From NCBI GenBank assembly GCA_949317995.1, contig OX439042.1, positions 16,037,174 to 16,101,173 on the forward strand: 64,000 nt of DNA. The letters are read 5' to 3'. The number at the start of each line of letters is the position of its first letter. The first letter of the stretch is position 1. The stretch comes from Acholoe squamosa. Its lineage: Eukaryota; Annelida; Polychaeta; Phyllodocida; Polynoidae. Below the pieces are notes generated by a model. That model saw only the letters and a program-made list of their open reading frames with translations. It did not search any database and was not told the DNA's origin. Positions 47,001 to 54,391 of this stretch are shown piece after piece. Position numbers and translations under genes: made by a program.

Positions 47001-48242
47001 ACTTGCCCGGATTGCTGTAAAAACAAGCCGGGACCCGGCCTGGGTAAGCAACCCCTATCCCAGGAATTGTTTGGTGTCAGATTCGCTCGAGTGGCGATAG
47101 ATATCATCAGTGGAATTAAAACAACGCCCCGAGATAATACTTGTATGATGGTAGTGACCGACTATTATACCAAGTACACTCGGGTGTTTCCCCTTCCTAA
47201 CCACAAAGCCGCCACGTGTGCGGAGGCATTTGTGAAAGGCTGGGTGTTACATTTGGGTGTTCCCCTTATGATGCACAGCGACCAAGGAAGGGAGTTCGAG
47301 TCGGAGCTATGGCAGGAAATGTGCCATTACCTAGCCATTTGCAAGACCCGAACAAACCCATACCGACCACAGTCGGATGGGCAGGTAGAGCGTTTCAACA
47401 GAACCCTCATACAAGTGCTAAAGCCCCTGGTCAATACCCACCAGGACGACTGGGATGAACAGTGTGAGTTTGTGGTACATGCCTACAACAACACTGTCCA
47501 TTCATCCACTAATTGCACTCCCAACCTGCTAGTGTTCGGCGAGGACATCATAATGCCCGCCGACTTAGTGTATGGAGTGGTTGGTATAGACCCGGAGGCG
47601 CCCTGCACTGTGTTGTTTGTGGAGTCATTAAGGGACAGGTTCAAACAGGCATACGAGGCCGTTCGTAAAGAACTGCTGAAGAGTGCGAAGTTGCAGAAGG
47701 TGGGTTATGACACCAATGCTAAACGAATTCGTTTTAATGTAGGGGACAAAGTCCTAAGGTATTATGAGCCGCTGGAGAAGCTGAAGCTCGTAACGCCTTG
47801 GGAAGGTCCGTTTAAAATAATTCGTGTCATCTCCGAATCTACGGTGATGATGGAGGACTGCCTAACTGGTAGGAAATGGAAGACAAATGTCGGAAAACTT
47901 CGGCCCTGGAAGGGACGCGAAGAGGCGGAGAGGGAGTTCGGCTACAAGCCACCTGTATCTGTCCCTAGCGGACCGAGCGTGGTAATACCGACAAAACGCC
48001 CTACAGGCCGGCCGAGAAAGACGCCGGGAGACGAGGGTATGGTGAAAAAGAAGACGAAGGCCAGGAAACGACCTAATCGTAAGAAAAGGAAAAATGTCTC
48101 GCTGAGTGAAGGCATTACGTATGGGAAGGTGCCCGCTGTGGCCAGGCGGAATCCAGAGAGGGCCGTACGTAAAGCCGGGAAAAATAAGAGGCTAACCGAA
48201 GGCGTTAGACGCAGTCCCCGGTTGAGGTCTGCCGTAACCTAA
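44007..48242 (+). CDS. pol: Element B Pol: protease, RT, RNase H, integrase
   Basis: About 1411 residues, made as a Gag-Pol fusion by -1 frameshifting (no ATG at the start). In order: aspartic protease with DTGA near residue 140; reverse transcriptase with YLDD near 561; thumb; RNase H with DTDAS near 713 and LRTDH further on; integrase with an H-H-C-C zinc domain near 962-1007, catalytic AIDII near 1029, SDQG near 1092 and VERFN near 1127; a GPY/F-type module (WEGPFKI) near 1267; and a Lys/Arg-rich tail that could act in nuclear entry. All catalytic motifs are intact. RNase H before integrase is the Ty3/gypsy order. No chromodomain seen. Confidence 0.95.
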   Translation: MGVVSTASDTTPWKNECQNATGGDPVEDFESITPGGRVAGGAHPCTLAGAGDPSVYMYEGERMEASGHTRGEEGWIKELIRVCGTCLPPSHPCLEFLRGLGLNLGDSGDFHQFTSNPSPLGGRRWYVPISVEGRVGEFLVDTGASHSCVSKRFFDSVASSHENLKTGVNACTADGSSMHTFGMTFMPIRIGGKEFVLSPTIAEVSDDGILGLDFASLYGAVLDRRDGMMSIRNPYGLHVQCVLRQVSSVASVIHTVKIPPGTTCDVLCGGSMAQRNETGVYEPDTVYLSRVGLDSVDTLVANAAWTVLPMTNRSGSVVYLRRGDCIGRMSSVEHVAEAKFNKPLNPVSKHPLDEEFQKLIDQSDLENTEDKDCLSKLLQKYESAFGREGGPVGRSDKVLHTIDVGNEKPFKIPYRRLPLKKKLICEEEIQKQLDLGVIVPSSSPWSSPVCMTTKKDGTIRFCVDYRKLNGITKKNSYPLPRIDETLDSLGGNQWFCTLDLQSGYWQIPMHPDDKEKTAFSSHMGLFEYNVLPFGLCNAPATFEAMMESLLSDLLWKKCLVYLDDVVVFGKSFKQCLVNLQLVLDRILSNGLKLKPKKCNLFKKTITYLGRIITPNGVSADPEKLETVETWERPTSAKEVRSFLGFCSYYRDFIPNYSRVSFPMQCLAHWTPGRARDPFPWTSEQEESFNKIKDLFRNTPVLKYPTPEGHFILDTDASNDAIGAALSQVQEGVEVPIAFASNTLSKTQRNYCTTKRELLAVVVYTKKFKHFLWGSDFTLRTDHSSLRWLLNFKDAEGMIGRWLAHLSEFGLEHKQIEHRPGTKHINADALLRRPIRRCQNATCDDCGAHNAVVAGLVFNHTTPRIPWEEAVCSYLDWSPETIKKFQQSDPTTTRIMEYLRSGIKPARPLVSLEDREARRLLAQWTELEIRDGILCRWKTTPTNGMLLQIVIPTPMRRDIMYYCHGHQTSGHFGKKRSIERLQRRYYWPGMRGDLLRWIATCPDCCKNKPGPGLGKQPLSQELFGVRFARVAIDIISGIKTTPRDNTCMMVVTDYYTKYTRVFPLPNHKAATCAEAFVKGWVLHLGVPLMMHSDQGREFESELWQEMCHYLAICKTRTNPYRPQSDGQVERFNRTLIQVLKPLVNTHQDDWDEQCEFVVHAYNNTVHSSTNCTPNLLVFGEDIIMPADLVYGVVGIDPEAPCTVLFVESLRDRFKQAYEAVRKELLKSAKLQKVGYDTNAKRIRFNVGDKVLRYYEPLEKLKLVTPWEGPFKIIRVISESTVMMEDCLTGRKWKTNVGKLRPWKGREEAEREFGYKPPVSVPSGPSVVIPTKRPTGRPRKTPGDEGMVKKKTKARKRPNRKKRKNVSLSEGITYGKVPAVARRNPERAVRKAGKNKRLTEGVRRSPRLRSAVT

Positions 48243-48750
48243 CTCAGTACACAACGAGCTGCTGCGTGTTGTCCGCCATAGTCGGGTAACATATGTCCAC
48301 GGCTGGAGATGCCGAACGTGCCCTCCCCGGGGAGCTGTATCCCGCGAGCGGCGGTCGGATTAACCGGTACATTCGCTTTGAAGCGTTGTATACACCGCCA
48401 AACTCCAGCAGATAGCACTCGGGTGGTAGGCCGCGTCCCGCATGTCGAGTCGAATGTTAGTTCGGATCTAGTTCCCTAGGTGGCGCCGCGGGTGCGGCGG
48501 GAAAGGTTGGAACTAGGTCACCGGATAGCCACGGCGGGATCTCGCGAGGCGAGATACGTGACGTCATACTGGTCATAACTAGAGCGGACTCGTGGTGGTT
48601 AGACGCCACCCGTTTTTGCTCTAGTTGTTGTTGGCGGTTTACAGGCCCCTAGCTGTCGGTTAGCTTGTCTAACATCACCTTTTGTTGGACGAATCCTTCG
48701 GGAGGAGTCCAACACAGACGCCAAATTATTTGGAAGTCGCCCTCAGTGCC
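48243..48750 (+). other. Element B spacer between pol and third gene
   Basis: About 500 bp of GC-rich sequence without its own gene. It would be the 5' leader of the third gene. The frame of that gene is open from 48682 but its first ATG is at 48751. A splice acceptor for a subgenomic RNA could lie here. I cannot choose one. Confidence 0.5.
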
Positions 48751-51531
48751 ATGGCACAGGGGACGATTGACGCCGCGCGTCAAACTGCCAACGTTCTGTT
48801 GGAGGTAGGCGAGGACCCGAAGGTCCCGTCTCGGGTCGAGGAATCTATGGATTCTTCGACAGAGGAGGCCGCCCGGACGCTCTCGGCTATGGCCGAGGCC
48901 ACCGACCGGGAGAGGATGCCACCTCCACCACCACCACGCCCGGAGCGCTCGTCTGCAGCAGCTGCTTCGGGTAGCAAAGTGGATGTCCTGGACATTCCAA
49001 TGTATCCTCCGGGATTCAAGACTCGGATCGAACGTATGGCACACGTCGATCGCGAGGCCGGTGTTGTGTACACCTCCTGGGGGACCTACATCCCCATGCA
49101 CGCCTCCATGTTCGGATGTGGACCAATGGCGGTGGAGCAGGGTGTGCCCGAGCCCATACCAGATGATTTCAAGACTCTGGTAATGGACTCGTGCAGTGAC
49201 GAGCTGGCTGACAATATGCCAGTTTCTTGGCTCCGCAACTATCTGAAGTTAGCGGAGAATATGGCGGTGAACGAGAGTCTGGCCCGAGCCGTCTTGATCT
49301 CTGAGGGCATCACCCGAAAGGCCTCAGAGTTAAGGGAGTCCGAATCCGATATGGATACAGACTCCACAGTAACCTTGTCGTCGGTGGAAACCGACCGGGT
49401 CAAGCGATTGACCCGTAAACCTGCGCCTAAGGGTCCTCTCACTGAGAGCGATCTGGAGGCTGAGGATGTCCGCATCGCCGTCGAGAGGTCCACAACCGAG
49501 ACCGACCCAGCTGCCGACATCCCGGAGGCACCTGGCGAGATCTCGGATGAGGACATCTCGCGCCAACAGGCTGCTGTGGAGGCAAAGCGAGCCGAGCTTG
49601 CCAAGCAGCAGAAGGAGCTCACCGCAGCTCGCCGGGCCCATCGCAAACAGCAGGCCCAACAGAAAACCAAGGTCTCTTCCGACTCTGACTCCCCGGTCAG
49701 CGGAAGGAGGAGCCCTCGTATAGAGGACCGGAATCGACGGGAGTCGGATTCCAGCCCTGAGATGCCGGCGCAGCCCACCAAGGTTCAGCGCCGGAAGAAA
49801 AAGAACGGAGCGAAAGCGTCTCCCGCAGAACCCACACCCCCCACCAAGCCGAGGGGTAAGGGTCAGCCGAAGACGCCCGCCTCCACCACCACAACTACAA
49901 CCACCACAGTAGCCACCTCGGCTGCAGCTTCCACTGCCAGCACCAGCGGAAAAGGCGCCAAATCCTCTGCCAAGGCTTCGGCTGGTACTACCACCACCAG
50001 CCGAGCGAGCCGTAGGGGAGCTGGTATCTACACGGACAGTGAGGATAGCGACAGCGATCCAGAACTGCCCGAGTCGGCCAAATCTGATTTGGAGTCCGTG
50101 ACAACGTGGGAAGAGATGACCACGGATGTCCCAAAAGACGACAATCAGAAATGGATGTGGAAGAATGCAGCCGAAGGGTTCAAAGAACGGACTCCTCGCT
50201 GCTTCGCGGACTGTGCCTACGACACGGTCCATTACATGTGTCCCGGCGCCGTCAATAAGGACGGTGACAGCGATGACGAGGAGTGGATGAAATCCGGCCC
50301 CTCGGATACGCCTGTAGGTAAATTCTACCTCATTTGGATTGACCAGCTGAAATCCAAATTGGGGTCGATTTACAGCTACGAGGCCCGGACGAAAGTTCAG
50401 TGGGCAATGACCCAATGGGGACCAACCGGCAGTCGCCGACGGTGCCCATTCGAGTCATGCCAGCTGGCTCTCACGGGTGAGAAGATGTTCGAGACGAAGC
50501 CTCGCTTCGCTCGCCACATTGTTGAACATCACATGCACCACAAGCCTGTGATGATGTGTGTGCTTGGGGACCGCCCGAGCAAACATTGTGATGGATCGTT
50601 CAGCACTCACCGGCGCCGAGACATGGCTCTGCACTTGCAGAAGGCCCATGGCATCGGCCTGGAGAAAACCAGGAAACAAGCCATCAAGTGCTTCAACGAG
50701 CTCCTAGCTAACTGGGCCTCGTTGAGCATTAAAGACGTCAAGGAGCAGGCATTCGAGACCGGATTCTGCTCATGGAAGAGCGGCAACTTGTTGACCTTCT
50801 TCCAAATCAACTTCTCTTCCACGAAGTTCGGGATGCCCAGTGAGGTGCACCTGAAGGTAAAAAAGTGGCGAGGAGATGATAAGCGAGAGAAGGCCAAAGC
50901 CCGCTCTAAGGGTCCCGGCGGAGGCACAACAACAGCTACCGGTGCTTCCAAGAGGACCCGAGCAGACCGGTCCGTGAGCCCTTCGGGTGGCAAGGACCAG
51001 CCAAGACCAGCTAACCCAGCTGATCGTCGCGAGTCGGGACAACAAGTCTCGGCTCTGGATATGCCTAGCAACCAGGCCCATAGGTCGAGTAGCCAGGCAG
51101 CCGCAACGGCGACTCCAGCCACCACCACCTCTACACCTGCACCCGCGGAACAACGCCCGGGCGAAGCCACTGGCAGCCAGGATGGTGGGGGCGAACTCTT
51201 CGCTCCCCCATCTGGGATTCTTCTTGGTGGGCCGGAGAGGGATCTTCCGGCAAGCGCCCCACGTATAGTGAGTACGCGGCGAAGTTCCCCGCTATGGGAC
51301 CAGCTGGACCCGAGTCGCAGGTCCTTACCTCCCTGGGCCGGACCAAACCCCGTGGTAGAGGCCGTGGTGGGCTGGAGTCCACCCGAGCTTCCCCGGGCGG
51401 TGGCCGAGGCCGGGGCGGTCTTACGGTTGAGGGCCCGTCTGCTCCTCCAGCAGGTACTCCACCTGCCCCAGTGGAAGCCACCGCGCCTCCACCAGTCATT
51501 GCTCCACCAACGGGCCCTCGGTTACCCCTGA
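48751..51531 (+). CDS. Element B accessory gene 1, C2H2-like zinc-finger protein
   Basis: About 926 residues from an ATG in GCCATGG. It sits where an env gene might be expected but has no signal peptide or membrane segment. It has a Pro-run near the start, a conserved-looking block (IPMYPPGFKTRIERM), long acidic/Ser and Lys/Thr low-complexity linkers, and a globular region about 50100-50880. This region holds two Cys/His clusters: CPFESC followed by HIVEH (C-x4-C-x18-H-x3-H), and CVLGDRPSKHC followed by HLQKAH (C-x9-C-x14-H-x4-H). These resemble C2H2 fingers and suggest DNA or RNA binding. The Ala/Thr/Pro-rich C terminus overlaps the next gene. I do not know the family. Confidence 0.8.
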   Translation: MAQGTIDAARQTANVLLEVGEDPKVPSRVEESMDSSTEEAARTLSAMAEATDRERMPPPPPPRPERSSAAAASGSKVDVLDIPMYPPGFKTRIERMAHVDREAGVVYTSWGTYIPMHASMFGCGPMAVEQGVPEPIPDDFKTLVMDSCSDELADNMPVSWLRNYLKLAENMAVNESLARAVLISEGITRKASELRESESDMDTDSTVTLSSVETDRVKRLTRKPAPKGPLTESDLEAEDVRIAVERSTTETDPAADIPEAPGEISDEDISRQQAAVEAKRAELAKQQKELTAARRAHRKQQAQQKTKVSSDSDSPVSGRRSPRIEDRNRRESDSSPEMPAQPTKVQRRKKKNGAKASPAEPTPPTKPRGKGQPKTPASTTTTTTTTVATSAAASTASTSGKGAKSSAKASAGTTTTSRASRRGAGIYTDSEDSDSDPELPESAKSDLESVTTWEEMTTDVPKDDNQKWMWKNAAEGFKERTPRCFADCAYDTVHYMCPGAVNKDGDSDDEEWMKSGPSDTPVGKFYLIWIDQLKSKLGSIYSYEARTKVQWAMTQWGPTGSRRRCPFESCQLALTGEKMFETKPRFARHIVEHHMHHKPVMMCVLGDRPSKHCDGSFSTHRRRDMALHLQKAHGIGLEKTRKQAIKCFNELLANWASLSIKDVKEQAFETGFCSWKSGNLLTFFQINFSSTKFGMPSEVHLKVKKWRGDDKREKAKARSKGPGGGTTTATGASKRTRADRSVSPSGGKDQPRPANPADRRESGQQVSALDMPSNQAHRSSSQAAATATPATTTSTPAPAEQRPGEATGSQDGGGELFAPPSGILLGGPERDLPASAPRIVSTRRSSPLWDQLDPSRRSLPPWAGPNPVVEAVVGWSPPELPRAVAEAGAVLRLRARLLLQQVLHLPQWKPPRLHQSLLHQRALGYP

Positions 51532-52268
51532 TGGAGTTAATTTCGGATACGCTGTCAGGTCTTCAGGATCCGAACACGTTTGTTGACCACAGAGATGTCC
51601 AAACGGTTCACATCCAGAATGAGCTGATGGCGGAGTGGCAGGCATTGCACCGCCAGAAGTCAGTCGACTACTGGCGGGCGATGACTGAAGCCACCCTCAA
51701 TCTGGTATACGAAATCCAGAAGAGGGAGGAAGACAAGCTCAGGCAGCTGGAGAAGGACAGAGTCCAGGAGGCTCTCGAATCCTGCCGGCGTCAGCAAAAG
51801 GAAGCCGAAAAGCTTAAGGAGTTTCACCAAGCTGAAAACGCCAGATACATCCATAGGTTTAAGGAGGCTGACCTCAAGTTTTTCCTGGCATTCGGGAAAC
51901 ATCTGGAGGAGTGGGACGGCTTACCGTCGTCCCTTATCTTCATACCAGATGTACCCCCGGATGCCCCGCCAGCCCCGGCTACTCCACCGGTTCTGGCCAC
52001 TCCACCGGTCCCGGCTGCTCCGCCAGTTCCGGCAGCTCTCCTGCTCCCGCCCCCTACCGTCACCCGGACTGTTACAACTGCCACGGTCGCTTCACCAGCA
52101 TCCGAGGCAATGGACAGTCCATCCGCGGTGATGAGGGCCTTGAGCTTGGAGGGCGATACGCCCAGCGAGGCTTCCGCGGCGCTCTCTACGAGCAGCTGTA
52201 GCAGCTCGGCTCCATCTGCCTCAATGGAGTCGGCTGAGAAGATGGACACGGATCCGGAAGATCTTTAA
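51294..52268 (+). CDS. Element B accessory gene 2, RG-box and coiled-coil protein
   Basis: 324 residues from an ATG at 51294, overlapping the previous gene by 238 bases in the -1 frame. The N terminus is Arg/Gly-rich (RGRGRGG twice) and Pro-rich. A charged coiled coil follows (about 51640-51880, with EIQKREEDKLRQLEK), then repeats of the type TPPVPA, and a Ser/acidic tail. It resembles RNA-binding or particle-associated accessory proteins only in composition. The overlap and frame mean it may be made alone or as a -1 frameshift extension of accessory gene 1. Function unknown. Confidence 0.7.
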   Translation: MGPAGPESQVLTSLGRTKPRGRGRGGLESTRASPGGGRGRGGLTVEGPSAPPAGTPPAPVEATAPPPVIAPPTGPRLPLMELISDTLSGLQDPNTFVDHRDVQTVHIQNELMAEWQALHRQKSVDYWRAMTEATLNLVYEIQKREEDKLRQLEKDRVQEALESCRRQQKEAEKLKEFHQAENARYIHRFKEADLKFFLAFGKHLEEWDGLPSSLIFIPDVPPDAPPAPATPPVLATPPVPAAPPVPAALLLPPPTVTRTVTTATVASPASEAMDSPSAVMRALSLEGDTPSEASAALSTSSCSSSAPSASMESAEKMDTDPEDL

Positions 52269-53036
52269 GTGTCCATCTGACGGTGTCTCCTTTGTACCCG
52301 AGGGTAAAAGCATTTAATATGCCAGAGGCACTGTTCCTTACGCTGGACTCCTGATATCTGGAACGTAACCTGCAGCGAAGATGGACGCTAAACCCGACAC
52401 ACCAAAAAGGGATTACCACACCTACCCGGGGCTCCATCTTCCCATCTTCATCAGGGCACATCACAACAGCAACGTGGCTTGCCACCACACATATGTCGCC
52501 GGATGGAGCTGCAGAAACCAGTCGTTCCAGATTCGCCGGAAGTCCGGTATATTGTAAGGGTGATCCTGCTACCCTGGTAGGACACCTCTATTTGTCAGTA
52601 TTATTATTTTTGTATAAATATATTTTTATACCAAATATGTATTTTTGTAATTAAAACAAACAAATTTTTCTCTCGGGTTATATACCCCACCTCGGGTCGG
52701 TTGGTTAATACTGTAAAATTTTATTCATATCGCCTGATTACTCGTCTATGACTTTTTAATGCGTCTTGTTTATAATAATAACACTATTGTAACACTGTTA
52801 CTACACATCACCATAGGTCGATGGTGCATAAGGCGCCACTTCCTATTTGTTATTATTAATTACCACTACTTCGGGTTATATGCGACGATGCCTCATTATG
52901 TACATATTATTTATAATGCCCCTAAATGTTCTATATGCTATACGAACTGTATATATAGACTTACCTATTTGTGTATAATATTATTGTATAAAGCTAACAA
53001 TAGGTATTTATTAATTACACCCAACCCTAGGTATAG
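52269..53036 (+). other. Element B 3' untranslated region
   Basis: About 770 bp after the last gene, becoming AT-rich from 52590. The ORF at 52759-53055 has no domain and is AT-driven. No further gene seen. Confidence 0.6.
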
Positions 53037-53050
53037 TCTAGTGGGGGTGG
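53037..53050 (+). other. Element B polypurine-like tract
   Basis: TCTAGTGGGGGTGG directly precedes the 3' LTR, the expected position for the plus-strand primer. It is G-rich rather than a pure purine tract. Confidence 0.5.
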
Positions 53051-53415
53051 TGTAGGGGCCGGTATCGTCGTATATATATTAGTGCCGTTCATCCGAGAGA
53101 CGTGTTCGTGTGGTGCCTGTTCCTTCTATGCCAGCTAGGTGTCGCTTTGTGATACCCCGTTGGTACAAGAGGGGGCGGCACCATGCCTCGCGTCCAGCTC
53201 CTACTAAGGAGCCGGACGAGCGGCAGAAGGTGACTGGATCTAGTCCAGTCCAGACTCGCAGCCTAACCTGTAGACTAGAGTGGAATAAAGTCCTACCCGA
53301 GAGGTAGGGGTTTCTGGGGCTTTGCCCAACCCGAACTACTCGTGTTGTGTTGGTATTTCTAGTGGTAAGCGAGCCAAAGAGCCACCCAACATATAAGTCA
53401 ATACGAACCATTACA
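53051..53415 (+). repeat. Element B 3' LTR
   Basis: Matches 40540-40904 at an offset of 12511 over its whole 365 bp. AATAAA at 53284-53289. It ends ATTACA and is followed with no spacer by TGTCGG, the first bases of element T. Confidence 0.95.
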
Positions 53416-53568
53416 TGTCGGGGCCAGCTCTGGCTGTAAGTCCATGGCGGTAGGCCATCTGCCCCGTTCCGGTTGCACCAGCCCTCAGGGGCTGGTCAGC
53501 TGGTATAAGCTGCCCCCCTTGTGTATTATACCGATCCAGATGTAGGTGGAAGGTAGAGAATGTCAGAC

Positions 53569-53640
53569 GGGGAAGTAGCTCAGCGGTAGAGCTTCCGCCT
53601 GCAGGTTGGAGGGTCCCGGGTTCGATTCCCGGTTTCTCCA
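53569..53640 (+). tRNA. tRNA gene inside LTR, anticodon GCA, Ala-type acceptor
   Basis: 72 nt with a full cloverleaf. Acceptor GGGGAAG/TTTCTCC (seven pairs, G3-T70 and G7-T66 wobble), T8 A9, D arm GCTC/GAGC with loop AGCGGTA, anticodon arm TCCGC/TTGGA (four of five pairs, C-T mismatch next to the loop) with loop CTGCAGG, variable loop GGGTC, T arm CCGGG/CCCGG with loop TTCGATT, A73, no encoded CCA. Box A TAGCTCAGCGG (53576) and box B GGTTCGATTCC (53619) are intact. The anticodon GCA (53601-53603) reads Cys codons, but G3-U70 and A73 are alanine identity elements, and tRNA-Cys normally has U73. It is likely transcribed by Pol III. Whether it is charged is unknown. Its 3' end fits the primer site at 53666. 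Confidence 0.85.
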
Positions 53641-53645
53641 GGACA

Positions 53646-53649
53646 TTTT
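53646..53649 (+). terminator. Pol III terminator after the LTR tRNA
   Basis: TTTT begins six bases after the tRNA 3' end, the normal distance for a nuclear tRNA gene. With boxes A and B it completes an autonomous Pol III unit inside the LTR. Confidence 0.75.
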
Positions 53650-53665
53650 CCGCCGACCTCTACAC

Positions 53666-53679
53666 TGGTGGAGAAACCG
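53666..53679 (+). other. Element T primer binding site, complementary to its own LTR tRNA
   Basis: TGGTGGAGAAACCG starts one base after the LTR. It is the exact complement of the last 11 bases of the LTR tRNA (53630-53640) plus the CCA that is added after transcription: 14 of 14 positions. The TGG part cannot be copied from the gene, because the gene lacks CCA. This supports pairing with a mature tRNA rather than a simple inverted repeat. Confidence 0.88.
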
Positions 53680-53870
53680 AGTTGGTCCTGACCCGTGTGA
53701 GGGGGGACTACGAGAACTCGGTACCTGGGCTTGTATGACACGAATGACGATTCAATTTGCTAGTACTGGGGAGACTTGGAAAGAGGTGGCCGGTATGCGA
53801 CTCAGTACTAGTCCCGGGTATCTGGTACCTATAGGGTACTGAACCCTATATTGAATCTGGTAGGGAGGAG

Positions 53871-54010
53871 TGTAGGGGCCAGCTCTGCCGTAAGGCCAGC
53901 AGCCCCGTTTCTGGAGATCCCAGCCCCCAGGGGCTGGTATCCGGTGGTAGCTCCCCCCTACGTGTGTGTCATACCAATCCAGGTGTAGGTTTCTGGAACG
54001 GTATAATACA
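53871..54010 (+). repeat. Diverged third LTR-like copy in element T, without tRNA
   Basis: TGTAGGGGCCAGCTCTGCCG onward matches the first half of the T LTR with many differences and is preceded by the same GGGAGGAG tract (53863-53870). The likeness ends near AGGTGTAGG, before the tRNA would start. The segment may end at GTATAATACA (54010). It looks like an older, tRNA-less LTR relic inside the element. Confidence 0.65.
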
Positions 54011-54149
54011 GATACGCTTCGACCCTGGCAGTACTGTGTACTGGTAGGTCAACTGGGAAGTCAGGAGTGCCTCACACTGCTTGATAAAGCCCAAACCGAT
54101 CTGGTTGGGAGGAATGCTTGGTGCTGGTTGGCCATGGTTGAAGCTGGTT

Positions 54150-54157
54150 GGGAGGAG
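54150..54157 (+). other. Element T polypurine tract
   Basis: GGGAGGAG directly before the 3' LTR. The same eight bases stand before the LTR-like relic at 53871. Confidence 0.75.
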
Positions 54158-54310
54158 TGTCGGGGCCAGCTCTGGCTGTAAGTCCATGGCGGTAGGCCAT
54201 CTGCCCCGTTCCGGTTGCACCAGCCCTCAGGGGCTGGTCAGCTGGTATAAGCTGCCCCCCTTGTGTATCATACCGATCCAGATGTAGGTGGAAGGTAGAG
54301 AATGTCAGAC

Positions 54311-54382
54311 GGGGAAGTAGCTCAGCGGTAGAGCTTCCGCCTGCAGGTTGGAGGGTCCCGGGTTCGATTCCCGGTTTCTCCA
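54311..54382 (+). tRNA. tRNA gene inside 3' LTR, identical to the 5' copy
   Basis: Same 72-nt sequence as 53569-53640, including boxes A and B, anticodon GCA (54343-54345), G3-T70 and A73. Both copies would give the same product. The identity follows from LTR copying during reverse transcription. Confidence 0.85.
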
Positions 54383-54387
54383 GGACA

Positions 54388-54391
54388 TTTT
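54388..54391 (+). terminator. Pol III terminator after the 3' LTR tRNA
   Basis: TTTT six bases after the tRNA, as in the 5' LTR. Confidence 0.75.

Larger units (their letters stand above)
40540..53415 (+). mobile_element. Element B: 12.9 kb Ty3/gypsy retrotransposon with two accessory genes
   Basis: 365-bp LTRs at both ends (two differences seen), a tRNA-His-like primer site, gag with a zinc knuckle, pol in a -1 frame with protease, reverse transcriptase, RNase H and integrase in gypsy order, then two extra ORFs and a purine-rich tract before the 3' LTR. All main frames are open, so the copy may be competent. It lies inside the env-like gene of element A and is joined without spacer to element T. 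Confidence 0.93.
53416..53664 (+). repeat. Element T 5' LTR
   Basis: TGTCGGGGCCAGCTCTGG ... CGACCTCTACA, 249 bp, repeated at 54158-54406. It contains a hairpin CCAGCCC/GGGCTGG near 53481-53498, the tRNA gene at 53569-53640 and a TTTT terminator. The only difference seen from the 3' copy is GTATTATA against GTATCATA near 53528. Confidence 0.93.

Noticed and set aside
49330..50415. 361-codon minus-strand ORF
   Set aside because: Shadow of accessory gene 1 in GC-rich codon-biased sequence.
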